Source of the DNA: Xanthomonas cannabis pv. cannabis
Lineage (GTDB): Bacteria; Pseudomonadota; Gammaproteobacteria; Xanthomonadales; Xanthomonadaceae
Assembly (NCBI RefSeq): GCF_000802365.1
Contig: NZ_JSZE01000005.1
Span: 38,532 to 102,531 of the forward strand
Length of the DNA: 64,000 nucleotides
Direction of reading: 5' to 3'
Below the pieces are notes generated by a model. That model had not been told where the DNA came from. It ran no database searches and saw nothing but the letters and a program-made list of their open reading frames with translations. This document shows, piece by piece, positions 26,932 through 35,781 of the stretch. The translations under genes were made by a program, and so were the position numbers. Numbering within the stretch: position 1 is the stretch's first letter; the number at the start of each line of letters is the position of its first letter.

Positions 26932-28037
26932 CAGTCGGTTGAAACCCTCCGGTATTTGTAGCGCGGGCCTGCGCCGGGGCGGCTTGCACGGTAGTACACC
27001 TGTGCGTCGGCCGGCGGCTCGCCTTCATAGATCTCGTGGGTGGATGCCCGCACCCAGTGCAGCCCCGGATGTTGCTGAAAACAGGCGATGGCCGCAAGTT
27101 CGGCCGGGGTGGCGCCACCGATCCGCCAGGACTGCTCGAGGACGCCGCACACCGCGCCCGCGTGCGGGTCTTCACCGCTGACCACATCGTAATTGCGCCG
27201 GGACACCTGCAGGTCTGCAAATGCAGCGGCAACGCTGCGATCGTACCGGCACGCCTGTTCCACCACGCGGCGCTGCAGCGGCGGCAGCCCGGTGCCCAAC
27301 AGTGCCTCCAGCGATCCGCGATGGACGCGCAACGACGAGCCGCCATAGACATCCTCGCCCTCGGCATTGCGCACGCTGCATTGCGTTCCGTAGTACGCGA
27401 TCTGCACACCGGCCACGCATAGCTCACCCACGCTGTGGGTCAGCGGCTGCAGGATATTGCGCTCCAGCACTGCGCCATGGGTTTGCAGATAGTGTTCGGG
27501 CAACCCGTCGAGTACGAGTGCCAGCGCGGCCGCATCGGCGATGCGCCACTGCCCGTTGCCGCCGACGCCGGTGGGCAGCTTCAGGCGCACCTGACCATCA
27601 GGCAGCAATCGGTCCAACGCCTGCAAGGCATCGTCCCGCGAGAACACCGTGTAGCCGGGCAAGGTGGTCGGGATCAGGGCGAGCGCCAATGCCTGATTCC
27701 AGCCGGTGATACGCATCGCCGCAGGGTCGATCAAGGGGTGACCGATCACCTTGGTGGCCACAAATGCATGCGGCACGATGCCGCCCAGCAGGCCGTGACG
27801 ACCATCGATGCCAAGCGCACGGGCCTGCTCGGTGGTCAGCGTGTCGTCGGGCACATGCAACGCAGCATGTTGGTCACCTGCGGCGGAAGCCATCGCAGTG
27901 TCCAGGCCTGCATCATGTGCGCCCAGCAGGCGCGCAAGTTCGCTGCACACCCAGGCATGCGTGGCACGTTCGTGGCCATGCTCGACCACGGCACGCATGG
28001 TATGCCCGAGCACCTGCAAGTACCGTGGCTCCGCCAT
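26931..28037 (-). CDS. DUF3182-like protein
   Basis: This is a 368-residue cytoplasmic protein that I match to the DUF3182 group. A central part ([18 protein letters not shown], then [16 protein letters not shown]) resembles the ATP-binding core of ATP-grasp enzymes, with a glycine-rich loop and a Glu-Asn pair, so ligase activity is plausible but unproven. The first ATG is at 28037; a TTG 22 codons upstream is an alternative. It sits between a small membrane protein gene and an alpha/beta hydrolase, and all three appear to be one operon. Confidence 0.75.
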   Translation of the reverse strand: MAEPRYLQVLGHTMRAVVEHGHERATHAWVCSELARLLGAHDAGLDTAMASAAGDQHAALHVPDDTLTTEQARALGIDGRHGLLGGIVPHAFVATKVIGHPLIDPAAMRITGWNQALALALIPTTLPGYTVFSRDDALQALDRLLPDGQVRLKLPTGVGGNGQWRIADAAALALVLDGLPEHYLQTHGAVLERNILQPLTHSVGELCVAGVQIAYYGTQCSVRNAEGEDVYGGSSLRVHRGSLEALLGTGLPPLQRRVVEQACRYDRSVAAAFADLQVSRRNYDVVSGEDPHAGAVCGVLEQSWRIGGATPAELAAIACFQQHPGLHWVRASTHEIYEGEPPADAQVYYRASRPGAGPRYKYRRVSTD

Positions 28038-28118
28038 CTGCTGTCCCCGTGCTCGTGCCACATCCAGACGCCTCCAGCTGCGTGCCGGGACGCACCGCTG
28101 CAAACGCTGAAACCAGGC

Positions 28119-28283
28119 CTATTTCATGGCGAGATACAAACCCACCACGATCAACACCACCACGATCAGGCTGATGGCCACCCGGCCCCCGCGCAGCTCC
28201 AGCAGGGCGTGCCACCACACGCGTGCTTCCGGTGTTCCGCTGGCATGGTGCGGCTTACGATGACTGCTTTCGCTGTCCTGCAT
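28119..28283 (-). CDS. small single-pass membrane protein, 54 aa
   Basis: The minus strand encodes a 54-residue protein. A hydrophilic N-terminus with several His/Arg/Ser (MQDSESSHRKPHHASG) is followed by ARVWWHALLELRGGR and one hydrophobic helix at the C-terminal end (VAISLIVVVLIVVGLYLAMK). The frame, a plausible TM helix and its place at the head of the DUF3182-hydrolase operon support it as a real gene. It may anchor its partners to the membrane. I know no family. Confidence 0.6.
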   Translation of the reverse strand: MQDSESSHRKPHHASGTPEARVWWHALLELRGGRVAISLIVVVLIVVGLYLAMK

Positions 28284-28682
28284 CCTGAGTACTCTCTCCT
28301 ATACGTCGATGCCTACCTTAATGATCAGACGTTACACAGGTGTGGAGCGGTTCAGAATCTTCCGTGAAATGCGGCACCGCACGCAGGCGATTGCGTGAAT
28401 CTGGGCGCCACGCCGTGCCGTGCGACGGTGAGAATCGCAACGTCGTGCTGCGTTGCGCTGCAGGTTAGAGGTGTTCGTCCATCGAACAGAGTCGATCACG
28501 CCGATCAACATCCACAACGCGAACGAGGGTGCATGCACAGTGTGTAGAAACACCGACGCAGCCTGAGCAGTTAAGCGTTGGTGTTCCCGCTAACGCACTA
28601 TTGTCGCGTTCGATGATCATTCGTTGACATACCCGCAGTTACTCTGCAGGTCAAGTTTGTTTAATCCGGAACGCCCCAAGCC
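28284..28682. other. intergenic region
   Basis: A divergent region of about 400 bases. It has lower G+C than average near 28290-28330 and 28600-28670 (GATCATTCGTTGACATAC), probably promoters for both sides. No gene is recognised. Confidence 0.45.
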
Positions 28683-28964
28683 ATGAGCAGAGACCCATCC
28701 GTCATCGATGTACAGGCCGAAATCGCGCATTGGCAGGCGCGGCACGCCCAGGGGAACCTGGGTAGCGGCAAGTTCAGCGAATTGTCCCCGGTGGTGAAAA
28801 TGGCCTGCGACATCTACCTGCAGGCGCCGCGTTCTAGCGATCAGGAACGTCTGCGCCTGTTTCGCGATCGCCTTGAGCATCACTTCATTTCATCCAGCAC
28901 CCAGTCCAACTACGAACAGTTAGCGACCGACTGCTGGCAACGTCTGGGCACGCGCAATAGTTGA
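28683..28964 (+). CDS. small hypothetical protein, 93 aa
   Basis: This is a 93-residue soluble protein with no signal or membrane segment. It is mostly helical, with an acidic start (DPSVIDVQAEIAHWQ) and a basic middle (DQERLRLFRDRLEHHF). No family is recognised. It is followed within 55 bases by another small gene, 29018, with which it may be cotranscribed. Confidence 0.6.
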   Translation: MSRDPSVIDVQAEIAHWQARHAQGNLGSGKFSELSPVVKMACDIYLQAPRSSDQERLRLFRDRLEHHFISSSTQSNYEQLATDCWQRLGTRNS

Positions 28965-29017
28965 GCACGCCAGTGACGCCGGCGTTAAGCAAGACCCGTT
29001 ATTCATTGGAGATCGTC

Positions 29018-29284
29018 ATGAAAACCCCGTATCAAGTGCAGCAGGAGCTGGAACGATTGGAGCGGTTGGTGCCGCACATCATCAGCGACCAGGGCGACCG
29101 CGCGGAGGAAATCCTTGGCTTCCATGTGGCCAGCCTGCTCGGCAGCGCACCTGCCAGCGAGCACGCCATGATTCGTGAGCGCACTGCGCGCATGGCACGC
29201 ATGTGCCGTACGGCGCAGGACGCGGTTCGCGCGCCAGTCAGACCCATGGGCATCGCCCCGGTCGCCCAGCCGCAGTGGGCCTGA
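29018..29284 (+). CDS. small hypothetical protein, 88 aa
   Basis: This is an 88-residue soluble, helical protein (VQQELERLERLVPHIISDQ; then RERTARMARMCRTAQDAVR) ending in a Pro/Ala-rich tail. GGAG lies 7-10 bases before the ATG at 29018, which decides this start over an earlier frame opening. No family is recognised. A terminator follows. Confidence 0.6.
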   Translation: MKTPYQVQQELERLERLVPHIISDQGDRAEEILGFHVASLLGSAPASEHAMIRERTARMARMCRTAQDAVRAPVRPMGIAPVAQPQWA

Positions 29285-29297
29285 CCAACGCATCGCC

Positions 29298-29319
29298 GGA
29301 GCCGCCTAGCGGCTCCTTT
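29298..29319 (+). terminator. Rho-independent terminator
   Basis: GGAGCCGC-CTA-GCGGCTCC followed by TTT, 14 bases after the small gene at 29018. Confidence 0.75.
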
Positions 29320-29361
29320 GCATTTCATCGTCGGCCAGTGCCGACTTACCTCAGGACCTCC

Positions 29362-29955
29362 ATGAAATCCACTCTCGCTGCCGCTTCGCTGCTTGCCATG
29401 CTGACTCTCACTGCCTGCGATCGCCCAGGTGGCGACGCCTCGCGCACTGCACCGGCGGTGTCGCCGGAACCGACTGCGGCGCCGGTCAGCGGCAGCGGAG
29501 CGACCGAGCTGGCCAAGGGCGATGGTGCAGTGCTGGGCGTGCTGGCGGCCATTGACGAAAACGAGATTGCGCTGGCCAAGCAGGCCATCGGGCAGGACCT
29601 GGGCGGCTCCACCGGCCCGTTTGCCGAGCAGATGCTGCACGACCACCAGGCCAATCTCGAGAAGACCAAGGCCCTGGGCGCAAAGGACGGCCCGCGCGCC
29701 GATGCGGTGCGCGCCAAGGGCAAGGCCGCAGTGGAGGCGCTGGAAAAGACGTTGACGCTGCCCGATGGCAAGGATGCGTACCGCAATGCCTTCATGCGCA
29801 ACATGGTCATCGACCATGGCGACACCATCAAGATTCTGGATTCGGAGCTGTTGCCCGCCGCCGAAAGCGCACCGGTCAAGCAACACCTGGAAGAAACCCG
29901 CCGTGTGGTGTCGGCACACTTCGAACGCGCCCATGCAGTGTCGTCGTCGAAATAA
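29362..29955 (+). CDS. DUF4142-family lipoprotein
   Basis: This is a 197-residue protein with a lipoprotein signal (lipobox LTAC, lipidated Cys at residue 19), a Pro/Ala/Ser linker, and a four-helix DUF4142 domain with the family features FAEQMLHDHQANLEKTKALG and FMRNMVIDHGDTIKIL, whose His/Asp pairs resemble metal-binding helical bundles. It would lie in the periplasm, tethered to a membrane. DUF4142 proteins are often induced by stress; the exact role is unknown. It is a single-gene unit with a terminator behind. Confidence 0.82.
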   Translation: MKSTLAAASLLAMLTLTACDRPGGDASRTAPAVSPEPTAAPVSGSGATELAKGDGAVLGVLAAIDENEIALAKQAIGQDLGGSTGPFAEQMLHDHQANLEKTKALGAKDGPRADAVRAKGKAAVEALEKTLTLPDGKDAYRNAFMRNMVIDHGDTIKILDSELLPAAESAPVKQHLEETRRVVSAHFERAHAVSSSK

Positions 29956-29980
29956 GCACGCTGCATGCAGCACCTTGCAA

Positions 29981-30010
29981 ACGCGCCGGCCTGTCCGGCG
30001 CGTCTGCGTT
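29981..30010 (+). terminator. terminator after the DUF4142 gene
   Basis: ACGCGCCGG-CCTGT-CCGGCGCGT (29981-30003) followed by CTGCGTTT. Confidence 0.65.
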
Positions 30011-30197
30011 TGGGGATGAGGCGGCTACCCGGTGCCGCATTACGGCGCCGGCCCGGCGCGCCTGACGCCACGCCTGACGCCACGCACCACCGGCCGCTGG
30101 CCGTATCGCTGCGTCGGCAGCGACATCGGCATCGGCTTCACTGCGCTTCAGCCCGCACTGGCCTATGGTGCCGCATCCCTCCGGCCAGGAACTTCTC

Positions 30198-31085
30198 ATG
30201 CGCGTGCTCATCACCGGCGGTACCGGCTTCATCGGCCAGGCCTTGTGCCCGGCCTTGGTGCAGGCCGGCCATCAGGTCTGCGTCCTGACCCGCAATACCG
30301 GCCGCGCCAGCCGCAGCCTGCCCGGCATCACCGCCGTGGAGACGCTGGACGGCATACAGGCCGAGGCCGTCATCAACCTGGCCGGTGAGCCGCTGGCGGC
30401 CGGCCGCTGGAGCGATGCACGCAAGCAGCGCTTTCGTGAGTCGCGGCTGGGCACCACTGACCGGTTGCACGACTGGATTGCGCAGCAGCCGGCGCAGCAG
30501 CGCCCGGCAGTGGTGGTGTCCGGTTCGGCGGTGGGCTATTACGGCGAGCGCGGCGATGCGGCGCTGACCGAAGCGGACGGCGCCGGCGAGGATTTTTCGG
30601 CCGTACTCTGCCGCGACTGGGAGGCCGCCGCCGCCCGCATCGGCGCGCTTGGCCCACGCGTAAGCTGGGTCCGCACCGGCATCGTGCTGGACCGCGACGG
30701 CGGCGCACTGGCACGCATGCTGCCGGCGTTCCAGCTGGGTGGCGGCGGGCCGTTCGGCGATGGGCGGCACTGGATGAGCTGGATCCACCGCGCCGACATG
30801 GTCGCGCTGCTGGTATGGCTGCTGCAACACGGGCAGCCCGGCGCCTACAACGCCACCGCCCCCAACCCGGTGACCAATGCGGAATTCGCCCGCACCCTGG
30901 CCAAGGTCCTGCACCGCCCGGCCTTGCTGGCGCTGCCGGCCGGGCTGCTGCGATTGGGCTTTGGCGAAATGGCCGACCTGCTGCTGATCAGCCAGCGCGT
31001 GCTGCCGCAGCGTGCGCTCGATGCCGGGTTCGGCTTCCGCCACGAGCGGCTGGAGCCGGCCCTGCGCGCGATTCTGCAGCGCTGA
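30198..31085 (+). CDS. TIGR01777-type epimerase (YfcH-like)
   Basis: This is a 295-residue extended-SDR protein. GGTGFIGQAL at residues 7-16 binds NAD(P), INLAGEPLAAGRWS is diagnostic of the YfcH/TIGR01777 group, and the SGSAVGYYG segment supplies the catalytic-site region. The C-terminal DUF1731-type segment (VLPQRALDAGFGFRHERLEPAL) is intact. Members are linked with cell-division or sugar-nucleotide functions in various bacteria, but no reaction is established. The ATG at 30198 gives the canonical MRVLITGGTG start. Confidence 0.88.
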   Translation: MRVLITGGTGFIGQALCPALVQAGHQVCVLTRNTGRASRSLPGITAVETLDGIQAEAVINLAGEPLAAGRWSDARKQRFRESRLGTTDRLHDWIAQQPAQQRPAVVVSGSAVGYYGERGDAALTEADGAGEDFSAVLCRDWEAAAARIGALGPRVSWVRTGIVLDRDGGALARMLPAFQLGGGGPFGDGRHWMSWIHRADMVALLVWLLQHGQPGAYNATAPNPVTNAEFARTLAKVLHRPALLALPAGLLRLGFGEMADLLLISQRVLPQRALDAGFGFRHERLEPALRAILQR

Positions 31086-31233
31086 ACCGGCCGCGCAGGC
31101 AACTCGCCTGCGCATCCCGGCCGCCCCTCGGTTCGCCTGCCGGGCCGGTTTGCGCATGCACTAATATTTGCCTAACGCGCATCTCCGACAGTGCTGCGGA
31201 TCTTGGAATGGCCCGGCGCCCGGCGGAACCCTG

Positions 31234-31899
31234 ATGCACCTGCTGCTTGTCGAAGACGCCCCCCTGTTGGCCAACGCCATCTGCGACGGCATGCGCCAGC
31301 ACAGCTGGACCATCGACCACGTGGGCAACGCCGCCACCGCCAGGGCGGCGCTGGTGGACCATCGCTACACCGCTGTCCTGCTGGATATCGGCCTGCCCGG
31401 CGAGTCGGGGCTGGCGGTACTCCGCTTCATGCGCAGCCATTACGACCCGACCCCGGTGATCGCGTTGACCGCACGTGGCCAGCTCACCGACCGCATCCGC
31501 GGCCTGGACGCCGGCGCCGACGATTACCTGGTCAAACCCTTTCAGTTCGATGAGCTGATGGCGCGGTTGCGCGCGGTCACCCGGCGCAGCCAGGGCCGCG
31601 TGGTGCCGCTGCTCAGCCAGGGCGATGTCTGCGTGGACCCGAGCAGCCGCAAGGTCACCAGGGCCGGCAAATGGGTGGCGCTGAGCGCGCACGAATATCG
31701 ACTGCTGCTGGCCTTGATGGAACGTGCCGGGCGCGTGGTCACCAAGGATCAGCTGGAAGAAGGCGTGTATGGCGGCCCGTCCGACGGCGGCAGCAACATG
31801 ATCGCGGTATATGTGCATCAGTTGCGCCGCAAGCTGGGCGAAGAGCTCATCGCCACCGTTTACGGCCAGGGGTACATGGTCGGCAAGTCCCCCGAATGA
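31234..31899 (+). CDS. OmpR-family response regulator
   Basis: This is a 221-residue two-domain regulator: receiver (residues 1-115, phospho-acceptor D51 in LLDIGLPG, switch T/K in ALTARG and LVKPF) and winged-helix DNA-binding domain (SAHEYRLLLALMERAGRVVTK, then VYVHQLRRKLG). It is of the QseB/PmrA/TctD type. Its stop overlaps the sensor kinase start (ATGA), so the pair is translationally coupled. The signal and regulon cannot be read from the sequence. Confidence 0.92.
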   Translation: MHLLLVEDAPLLANAICDGMRQHSWTIDHVGNAATARAALVDHRYTAVLLDIGLPGESGLAVLRFMRSHYDPTPVIALTARGQLTDRIRGLDAGADDYLVKPFQFDELMARLRAVTRRSQGRVVPLLSQGDVCVDPSSRKVTRAGKWVALSAHEYRLLLALMERAGRVVTKDQLEEGVYGGPSDGGSNMIAVYVHQLRRKLGEELIATVYGQGYMVGKSPE

Positions 31900-33080
31900 A
31901 GTCCCTGCAGGCACGCATGCTGGCGGCGCTGGCCGCAATCGTCCTGCTGAGCTGGTCCACTTCGCTGTGGATCCTGGTGGCGCTGGTCACCGAGGGTCAC
32001 CATAGCGTGTTCGAGCAGGAGCTCAACCTGCTGGGCGACCACCTGGTCGGCATCCTGCCCGAAGCGCTGCAGCACCGCTTCGACAGCCCGTCAGCGCCGG
32101 CCAGTGGTGCAGACCTTGAAACGCCGATCGGCAATGCGTCCTCGCGCATGAGTTTCAAGCAGACCCTGATCGCGATGGTGCTCAACACCGTGCAACTGGG
32201 CGTGCTCGGCGTGCTGGTGTGGTGGGCGGTACGTACCGCGCTGGCGCCGTTGCGCAGCGTCTCCTGCGCCATTGCGCAACGCACCGGGCTGGACACCGAC
32301 CCCGTCCCGCTGGACCGGGTGCCCGACGAGATCCGTCCGCTGATCGCCGCGTTCAACACCTTGCTGGCACGGATGGAACAGGCCGTGCAGGCCGAGCGCA
32401 ATTTTGTCGCCGACGCCGCGCATGAACTGCGCACTCCGCTCTCGGCGCTGCATGCCTACGCCGAAGTCGCCTTGCGCGCGCCCACGCTGCAGGACAAGGA
32501 CGCTGCCCTGCGCCAGTTGCTGGAAACCGCGCGCCGCAGCAATCGGTTGGCCGAACAATTGCTGGATCTGGCGCGGCTGGATGCCGGCATCAGTTCGGCT
32601 GCCTACCAACAGGTCGAGATGGGCGAATTGATCTCGCATGTCCTAGACGAATTCAGCGTGCAGGCCGATGCACGCCAGCTCAATCTGCACGTGGAAGCGG
32701 CACCCTGCCTGCTGCGTTGCGATGTGGATGCAGTGGGCATCCTGATCCGCAACCTGGTCGACAACGCCATCCGCTACGGACGCGTTCGCGGCACCGTGGA
32801 AGTGAGTTGCGGCTACTGCCTGCGCGCCGATGCACTGCACCCGTTCGTCCAGGTCAGCGATGACGGCCCCGGCGTACCGGACGCGGCGCATGCGTCCATC
32901 TTCGAGCGGTTCTATCGCGTGCCCGGCAGCGAGGTGCAGGGCAGCGGAATCGGACTGTCGCTGGTGGCGGGCATTGCCCGCCTGCACGGAGCCACCATCG
33001 AAACCTGCGAAGGCAACGAAGGGCGAGGCCTGTGCGTGCGCGTGGTGTTCGCCGATGACCGCGCGCCGACAACGGCGTGA
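31896..33080 (+). CDS. sensor histidine kinase
   Basis: This is a 394-residue inner-membrane kinase with a TM helix at about 10-30, a short periplasmic loop of some 60 residues, a second TM helix at about 90-110, a HAMP-like linker, a dimerisation domain with H176 (DAAHELRTPLSALHAYAE) and a complete ATPase domain (NLVDNAIRYG, SDDGPGVP, GSGIGLSLV). It is of the QseC/PmrB type, and the small periplasmic loop suggests sensing of a small ligand or membrane state. It partners the regulator encoded just before it. Confidence 0.92.
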   Translation: MKSLQARMLAALAAIVLLSWSTSLWILVALVTEGHHSVFEQELNLLGDHLVGILPEALQHRFDSPSAPASGADLETPIGNASSRMSFKQTLIAMVLNTVQLGVLGVLVWWAVRTALAPLRSVSCAIAQRTGLDTDPVPLDRVPDEIRPLIAAFNTLLARMEQAVQAERNFVADAAHELRTPLSALHAYAEVALRAPTLQDKDAALRQLLETARRSNRLAEQLLDLARLDAGISSAAYQQVEMGELISHVLDEFSVQADARQLNLHVEAAPCLLRCDVDAVGILIRNLVDNAIRYGRVRGTVEVSCGYCLRADALHPFVQVSDDGPGVPDAAHASIFERFYRVPGSEVQGSGIGLSLVAGIARLHGATIETCEGNEGRGLCVRVVFADDRAPTTA

Positions 33081-33172
33081 ACACCCAGGGCGGACGGTAC
33101 TGCGGCCCGGCACCTCCAATAAGTTTCCAATCCTGGCCGCCTAGAGTGCACGCACCACACGCATCAGGCTGC

Positions 33173-33466
33173 ATGGTGATGACTTCCTCGACCCGCTCCA
33201 CCTCGCCCATCGCCGCCCTGTCGCCGTGGGCCACGCACGCCGCAGCCAACGACAGCGTCGGCATGACGGTCAGTCACGTTGCCGCGTCGCCGGCATGTCG
33301 CTGTGGCCGCACCGGCACACGTAACCGCGACATCTGGTGCGCCTTGCCCGATATCCGCAGCGCGCGCCACGTCCGCCGACTGCCACGTTGGGTAACACGC
33401 AGCGTGCTGTTGGGCGCGGCAGGCCTTGCATTTGCATTGGCACTGGCGCGCGTGCTGCTGCACTGA
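33173..33466 (+). CDS. possible small membrane-anchored protein
   Basis: This is a 97-residue frame with a Ser/Thr/Ala-rich, Cys-containing middle (ASPACRCGRTG, DIWCALP) and one C-terminal hydrophobic helix (RSVLLGAAGLAFALALARVLL). The C-terminal anchor makes it plausible as a gene, but codon pattern and start are not decisive and there is no family match. It lies between a sensor kinase and a lipoprotein gene on the same strand. Confidence 0.4.
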   Translation: MVMTSSTRSTSPIAALSPWATHAAANDSVGMTVSHVAASPACRCGRTGTRNRDIWCALPDIRSARHVRRLPRWVTRSVLLGAAGLAFALALARVLLH

Positions 33467-33521
33467 ACCTCGCTGCCCGCACTGGCCCTTCCACCGTCCT
33501 CACTCTATCCAGGTCTTTGTC

Positions 33522-34184
33522 ATGTCTGTCCATTTCGTCACTCGTTGCTGCACGCTTGCCGTTGTCGGCATCAGTCTGATCGGCTGCTCCAGCACCCGCC
33601 CGTTGCCGTACAGCCAACTGCCGTCGTCCAGTTATTTGCGCCCACACGACGGCAGCCGCGGAGACCGCATGCCGTACGCCTATCACGGCAACGTGGACTG
33701 GACGCGTTACCGGGCGGCCATCGTCGAGCCGGTGGCCATCTACCGCGGGCCAGATGCGCAGTTCGAAGAGGTGCCCGAACAGGACAAGCGCATGCTGGCC
33801 GATGACATGCAGCAGCAATTCGGCTACGCCCTTGCACGGCGTTGGCGCCCGACCACGGTGGCCGATGGCGATACCGTGCGGGTGCGCCTCACCCTTACCG
33901 GCGCCAAGCCCAGCAAGCGCGTACTGGGCACCGTCATGAAGGTGGACCTGGGCAGCGGCTCCTACAACGCGGTGCAGGCCGCACGCGGCAAGGAAGGTGC
34001 ATTTTCCGGTTCGGTCAGCTATGCGCTGGAGATCTTCGACGCCCAAAGCGACCGCCTGCTCGCCGCCTATGTCGAGAAGCAGTATCCCAGCGCGATGAAC
34101 ATCAAGGCCAGCCTGGGCGCCTACGGCGCAGCGAAGGCCGGGATTCGCAAGGGGGCCGAGCAGTTGCTCGAGGGGATCGAATAG
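33522..34184 (+). CDS. DUF3313-like lipoprotein
   Basis: This is a 220-residue lipoprotein with a signal peptide and lipobox LIGC (Cys at 22). The mature part has features of DUF3313-type proteins: DWTRYRAAIVEPVAIYRG, the FGYALARRW helix and VRVRLTLTGAKPSKRVLGTVMKVDLG, then a membrane-proximal FSGSVSYALEIFDAQSDRLLAAYVEKQYP. It is expected at the outer membrane inner leaflet. Its role is unknown. Confidence 0.78.
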   Translation: MSVHFVTRCCTLAVVGISLIGCSSTRPLPYSQLPSSSYLRPHDGSRGDRMPYAYHGNVDWTRYRAAIVEPVAIYRGPDAQFEEVPEQDKRMLADDMQQQFGYALARRWRPTTVADGDTVRVRLTLTGAKPSKRVLGTVMKVDLGSGSYNAVQAARGKEGAFSGSVSYALEIFDAQSDRLLAAYVEKQYPSAMNIKASLGAYGAAKAGIRKGAEQLLEGIE

Positions 34185-34188
34185 TTTC

Positions 34189-34223
34189 GGGAATCGGGAA
34201 TCGGGAATCGGGAATGGGGAAGC
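34189..34223. repeat. GGGAATC heptamer tandem repeat
   Basis: Five consecutive 7-base units: three perfect GGGAATC, then GGGAATG and GGGAAGC. It starts four bases after the lipoprotein gene stop. The same units recur at 39841 and 53550. Confidence 0.8.
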
Positions 34224-34282
34224 GGGAGGCGGACGTAGTGCTTGAACGGGCTTGCGCGCGTCCTGTGAGTCTGCAGCGCCTT

Positions 34283-34342
34283 CCCTTCTCCCACCGGGAG
34301 AAGGTGCCCCGAAGGAGCGGATGAGGGTACGAGCGAAGCCTC
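34283..34342 (+). repeat. dispersed repeat, CCTTCTCCC dyad family, copy A
   Basis: A 60-base element starting CCCTTCTCCCACCGGGAGAA and ending GAGCGAAGCCTC. It is identical to the copy at 34430 except for one base (A instead of G in GAAGGAGCGG). The dyad can form a 9-bp hairpin. Confidence 0.85.
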
Positions 34343-34429
34343 ATGCAAAGTGATATCCCAGCGCATCGTTCCGCCCCCTTCACCACACCCGTTCCCAGAA
34401 ACAGATCTCTCACCGCCCCGCTGATCTCT

Positions 34430-34489
34430 CCCTTCTCCCACCGGGAGAAGGTGCCCCGAAGGGGCGGATGAGGGTACGAGCGAAGCCTC
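34430..34489 (+). repeat. dispersed repeat, CCTTCTCCC dyad family, copy B
   Basis: A direct repeat of the element at 34283, 147 bases downstream in the same orientation, with 59 of 60 bases identical. Confidence 0.85.
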
Positions 34490-34601
34490 GCGCAGAGCGC
34501 ACATCGCACCTCGCGCCTGCCCTTGCCCAGCCCCTTGCTCCGTCAGCTGGCCACGCGCGACGCGGCGCGGTGCCATCGCAAGCGCATGCGGTTTTGACGT
34601 A

Positions 34602-34638
34602 TCAAAAAAGGCCGGCGCTGCAGCCCAGCGCCGGCCTT
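34602..34638 (-). terminator. Rho-independent terminator of the H1-like gene
   Basis: AAGGCCGGCGCTG at 34608-34620 pairs perfectly with 34626-34638; on the minus strand it is followed by TTTTGATAC. Confidence 0.85.
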
Positions 34639-34698
34639 CTTGCACCTTCGCGTGATGCACGCTTACCTGGCGGGCGCATCATGTGTTGGCGTCCAGCG

Positions 34699-35538
34699 TC
34701 AGCGCGTGACGCGCTTTACGGCCTTCTTGCCGACCGCCTTGCGGGCGGCGGTAGTCTTGGCCACTGCACGCGTTGCCGGGGTCTTGGTCACCTTGGCCGC
34801 CTTCTTCAGGGCGGTCTTGGTCACTGCCTTCTTCAGCGGGGCCTTCTTCACGGCGGCCTGGCGTGCGGCGGTCTGCTTGGCGACCGGTGCCTTCTTGGCG
34901 ATGCTCTTGGCAACCGCCTTCTTGACCGACACCGACTTGGCCGCAGCCTTCTTCGCTGCGGTGCGCGCATTCACCGTTGCCACGGCGGTCTTGCGTGCCG
35001 CGCTCTTGGCGGCAGTCTTGGCACTCAGCGCGGCCGCGTCGGCCTTGGCATTGGCCTTGGCGGTTTCCAGCTTCTGTCTGGTGTTGGCCTTGGTGTCGGT
35101 GATCTTCTTCTTGGCAGCGGCACCGGTACTACTCAGCTTCTGCCTGGCCGCCTCTTTGGTGGAGGTGATTTTCTGCTTCGCCGCGTCCTTGGTCGCGACG
35201 AGCTTCTGCTTGGCGGCGTCCTTGGTTGCAACCAGCTTGTCCTTCGCCGCGTCCCTGGTGGCCGTCAACGAGCGTTTGGTCTTGGCCACGCGGCGCTTGA
35301 CGGCGCCCGCTGCGTCGGCAGCCTTGCTGGCCGCGTCCTGCTCCGCCTTGACCACCGCCTTGCGTGCCTTGGCGACACGTACCTTGACTTCCTGCACCGC
35401 CGCGCCGGCCGCTTCCTGCACGTTGGCGACCGCCTCGCTGGTGGTGCTGGCGATGCTGTCGGTCAGTTCGGTGGCGGTGCTCTTTACGCTATCGACGGCG
35501 TCGGACAGGGTTGCCGTCACACCATTGCCGTTGCTCAT
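34699..35538 (-). CDS. Ala/Lys-rich histone H1-like protein
   Basis: This is a 279-residue low-complexity protein. The first 60 residues are acidic/neutral and helical (SDAVDSVKSTATELTDSIAS). Then come several approximately 11-residue units of the form ATKDAAKQKL (residues about 95-165), then a strongly basic Ala/Lys tail with AAK/KKA motifs like eukaryotic H1 and bacterial HctA/AlgP-type proteins. It probably binds DNA or polyanions non-specifically; the repeat region could be a long coiled coil. It is divergent from the DegP/DegQ-like protease gene and ends at a strong terminator. Confidence 0.8.
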   Translation of the reverse strand: MSNGNGVTATLSDAVDSVKSTATELTDSIASTTSEAVANVQEAAGAAVQEVKVRVAKARKAVVKAEQDAASKAADAAGAVKRRVAKTKRSLTATRDAAKDKLVATKDAAKQKLVATKDAAKQKITSTKEAARQKLSSTGAAAKKKITDTKANTRQKLETAKANAKADAAALSAKTAAKSAARKTAVATVNARTAAKKAAAKSVSVKKAVAKSIAKKAPVAKQTAARQAAVKKAPLKKAVTKTALKKAAKVTKTPATRAVAKTTAARKAVGKKAVKRVTR

Positions 35539-35781
35539 AGACCCTCCTTAAGGGCATCAGTGCGGGAAACGCGGGCGATGCGCGAGAGCATGCGTCTGCT
35601 GAACAGGCATCGGATCAAGCGGACGCTACGCCGGGCTCAACGGGCTGTCAACGCAGCGGCGGCAAGGCCTGCGCGGCGCTTTCACCGGCAGTTAAATTGC
35701 TCGCTGGCACTCTCGTTCAGCTTGATTTACGCAGTCAGACGCCCTATTCCTCTTCCACCGCGTAACCCGGACAGACGCTCC

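Larger units (their letters stand above)
34224..34601. other. gene-free stretch holding dispersed repeats
   Basis: No coding frame is supported here. The stretch is dominated by the two copies of the CCTTCTCCC dyad repeat, with unique sequence between them. Confidence 0.55.

Noticed and set aside
30056..30090. Tandem CGCCTGACGCCA repeat
   Set aside because: Only two copies in non-coding G+C-rich DNA; too short to call a repeat element.
34468..35781. N-terminal extension of the DegP/DegQ-like frame
   Set aside because: It is antisense to the H1-like gene and contains only Gly/Leu/Arg-rich shadow sequence; the signal peptide and ribosome-binding context start at 35782.
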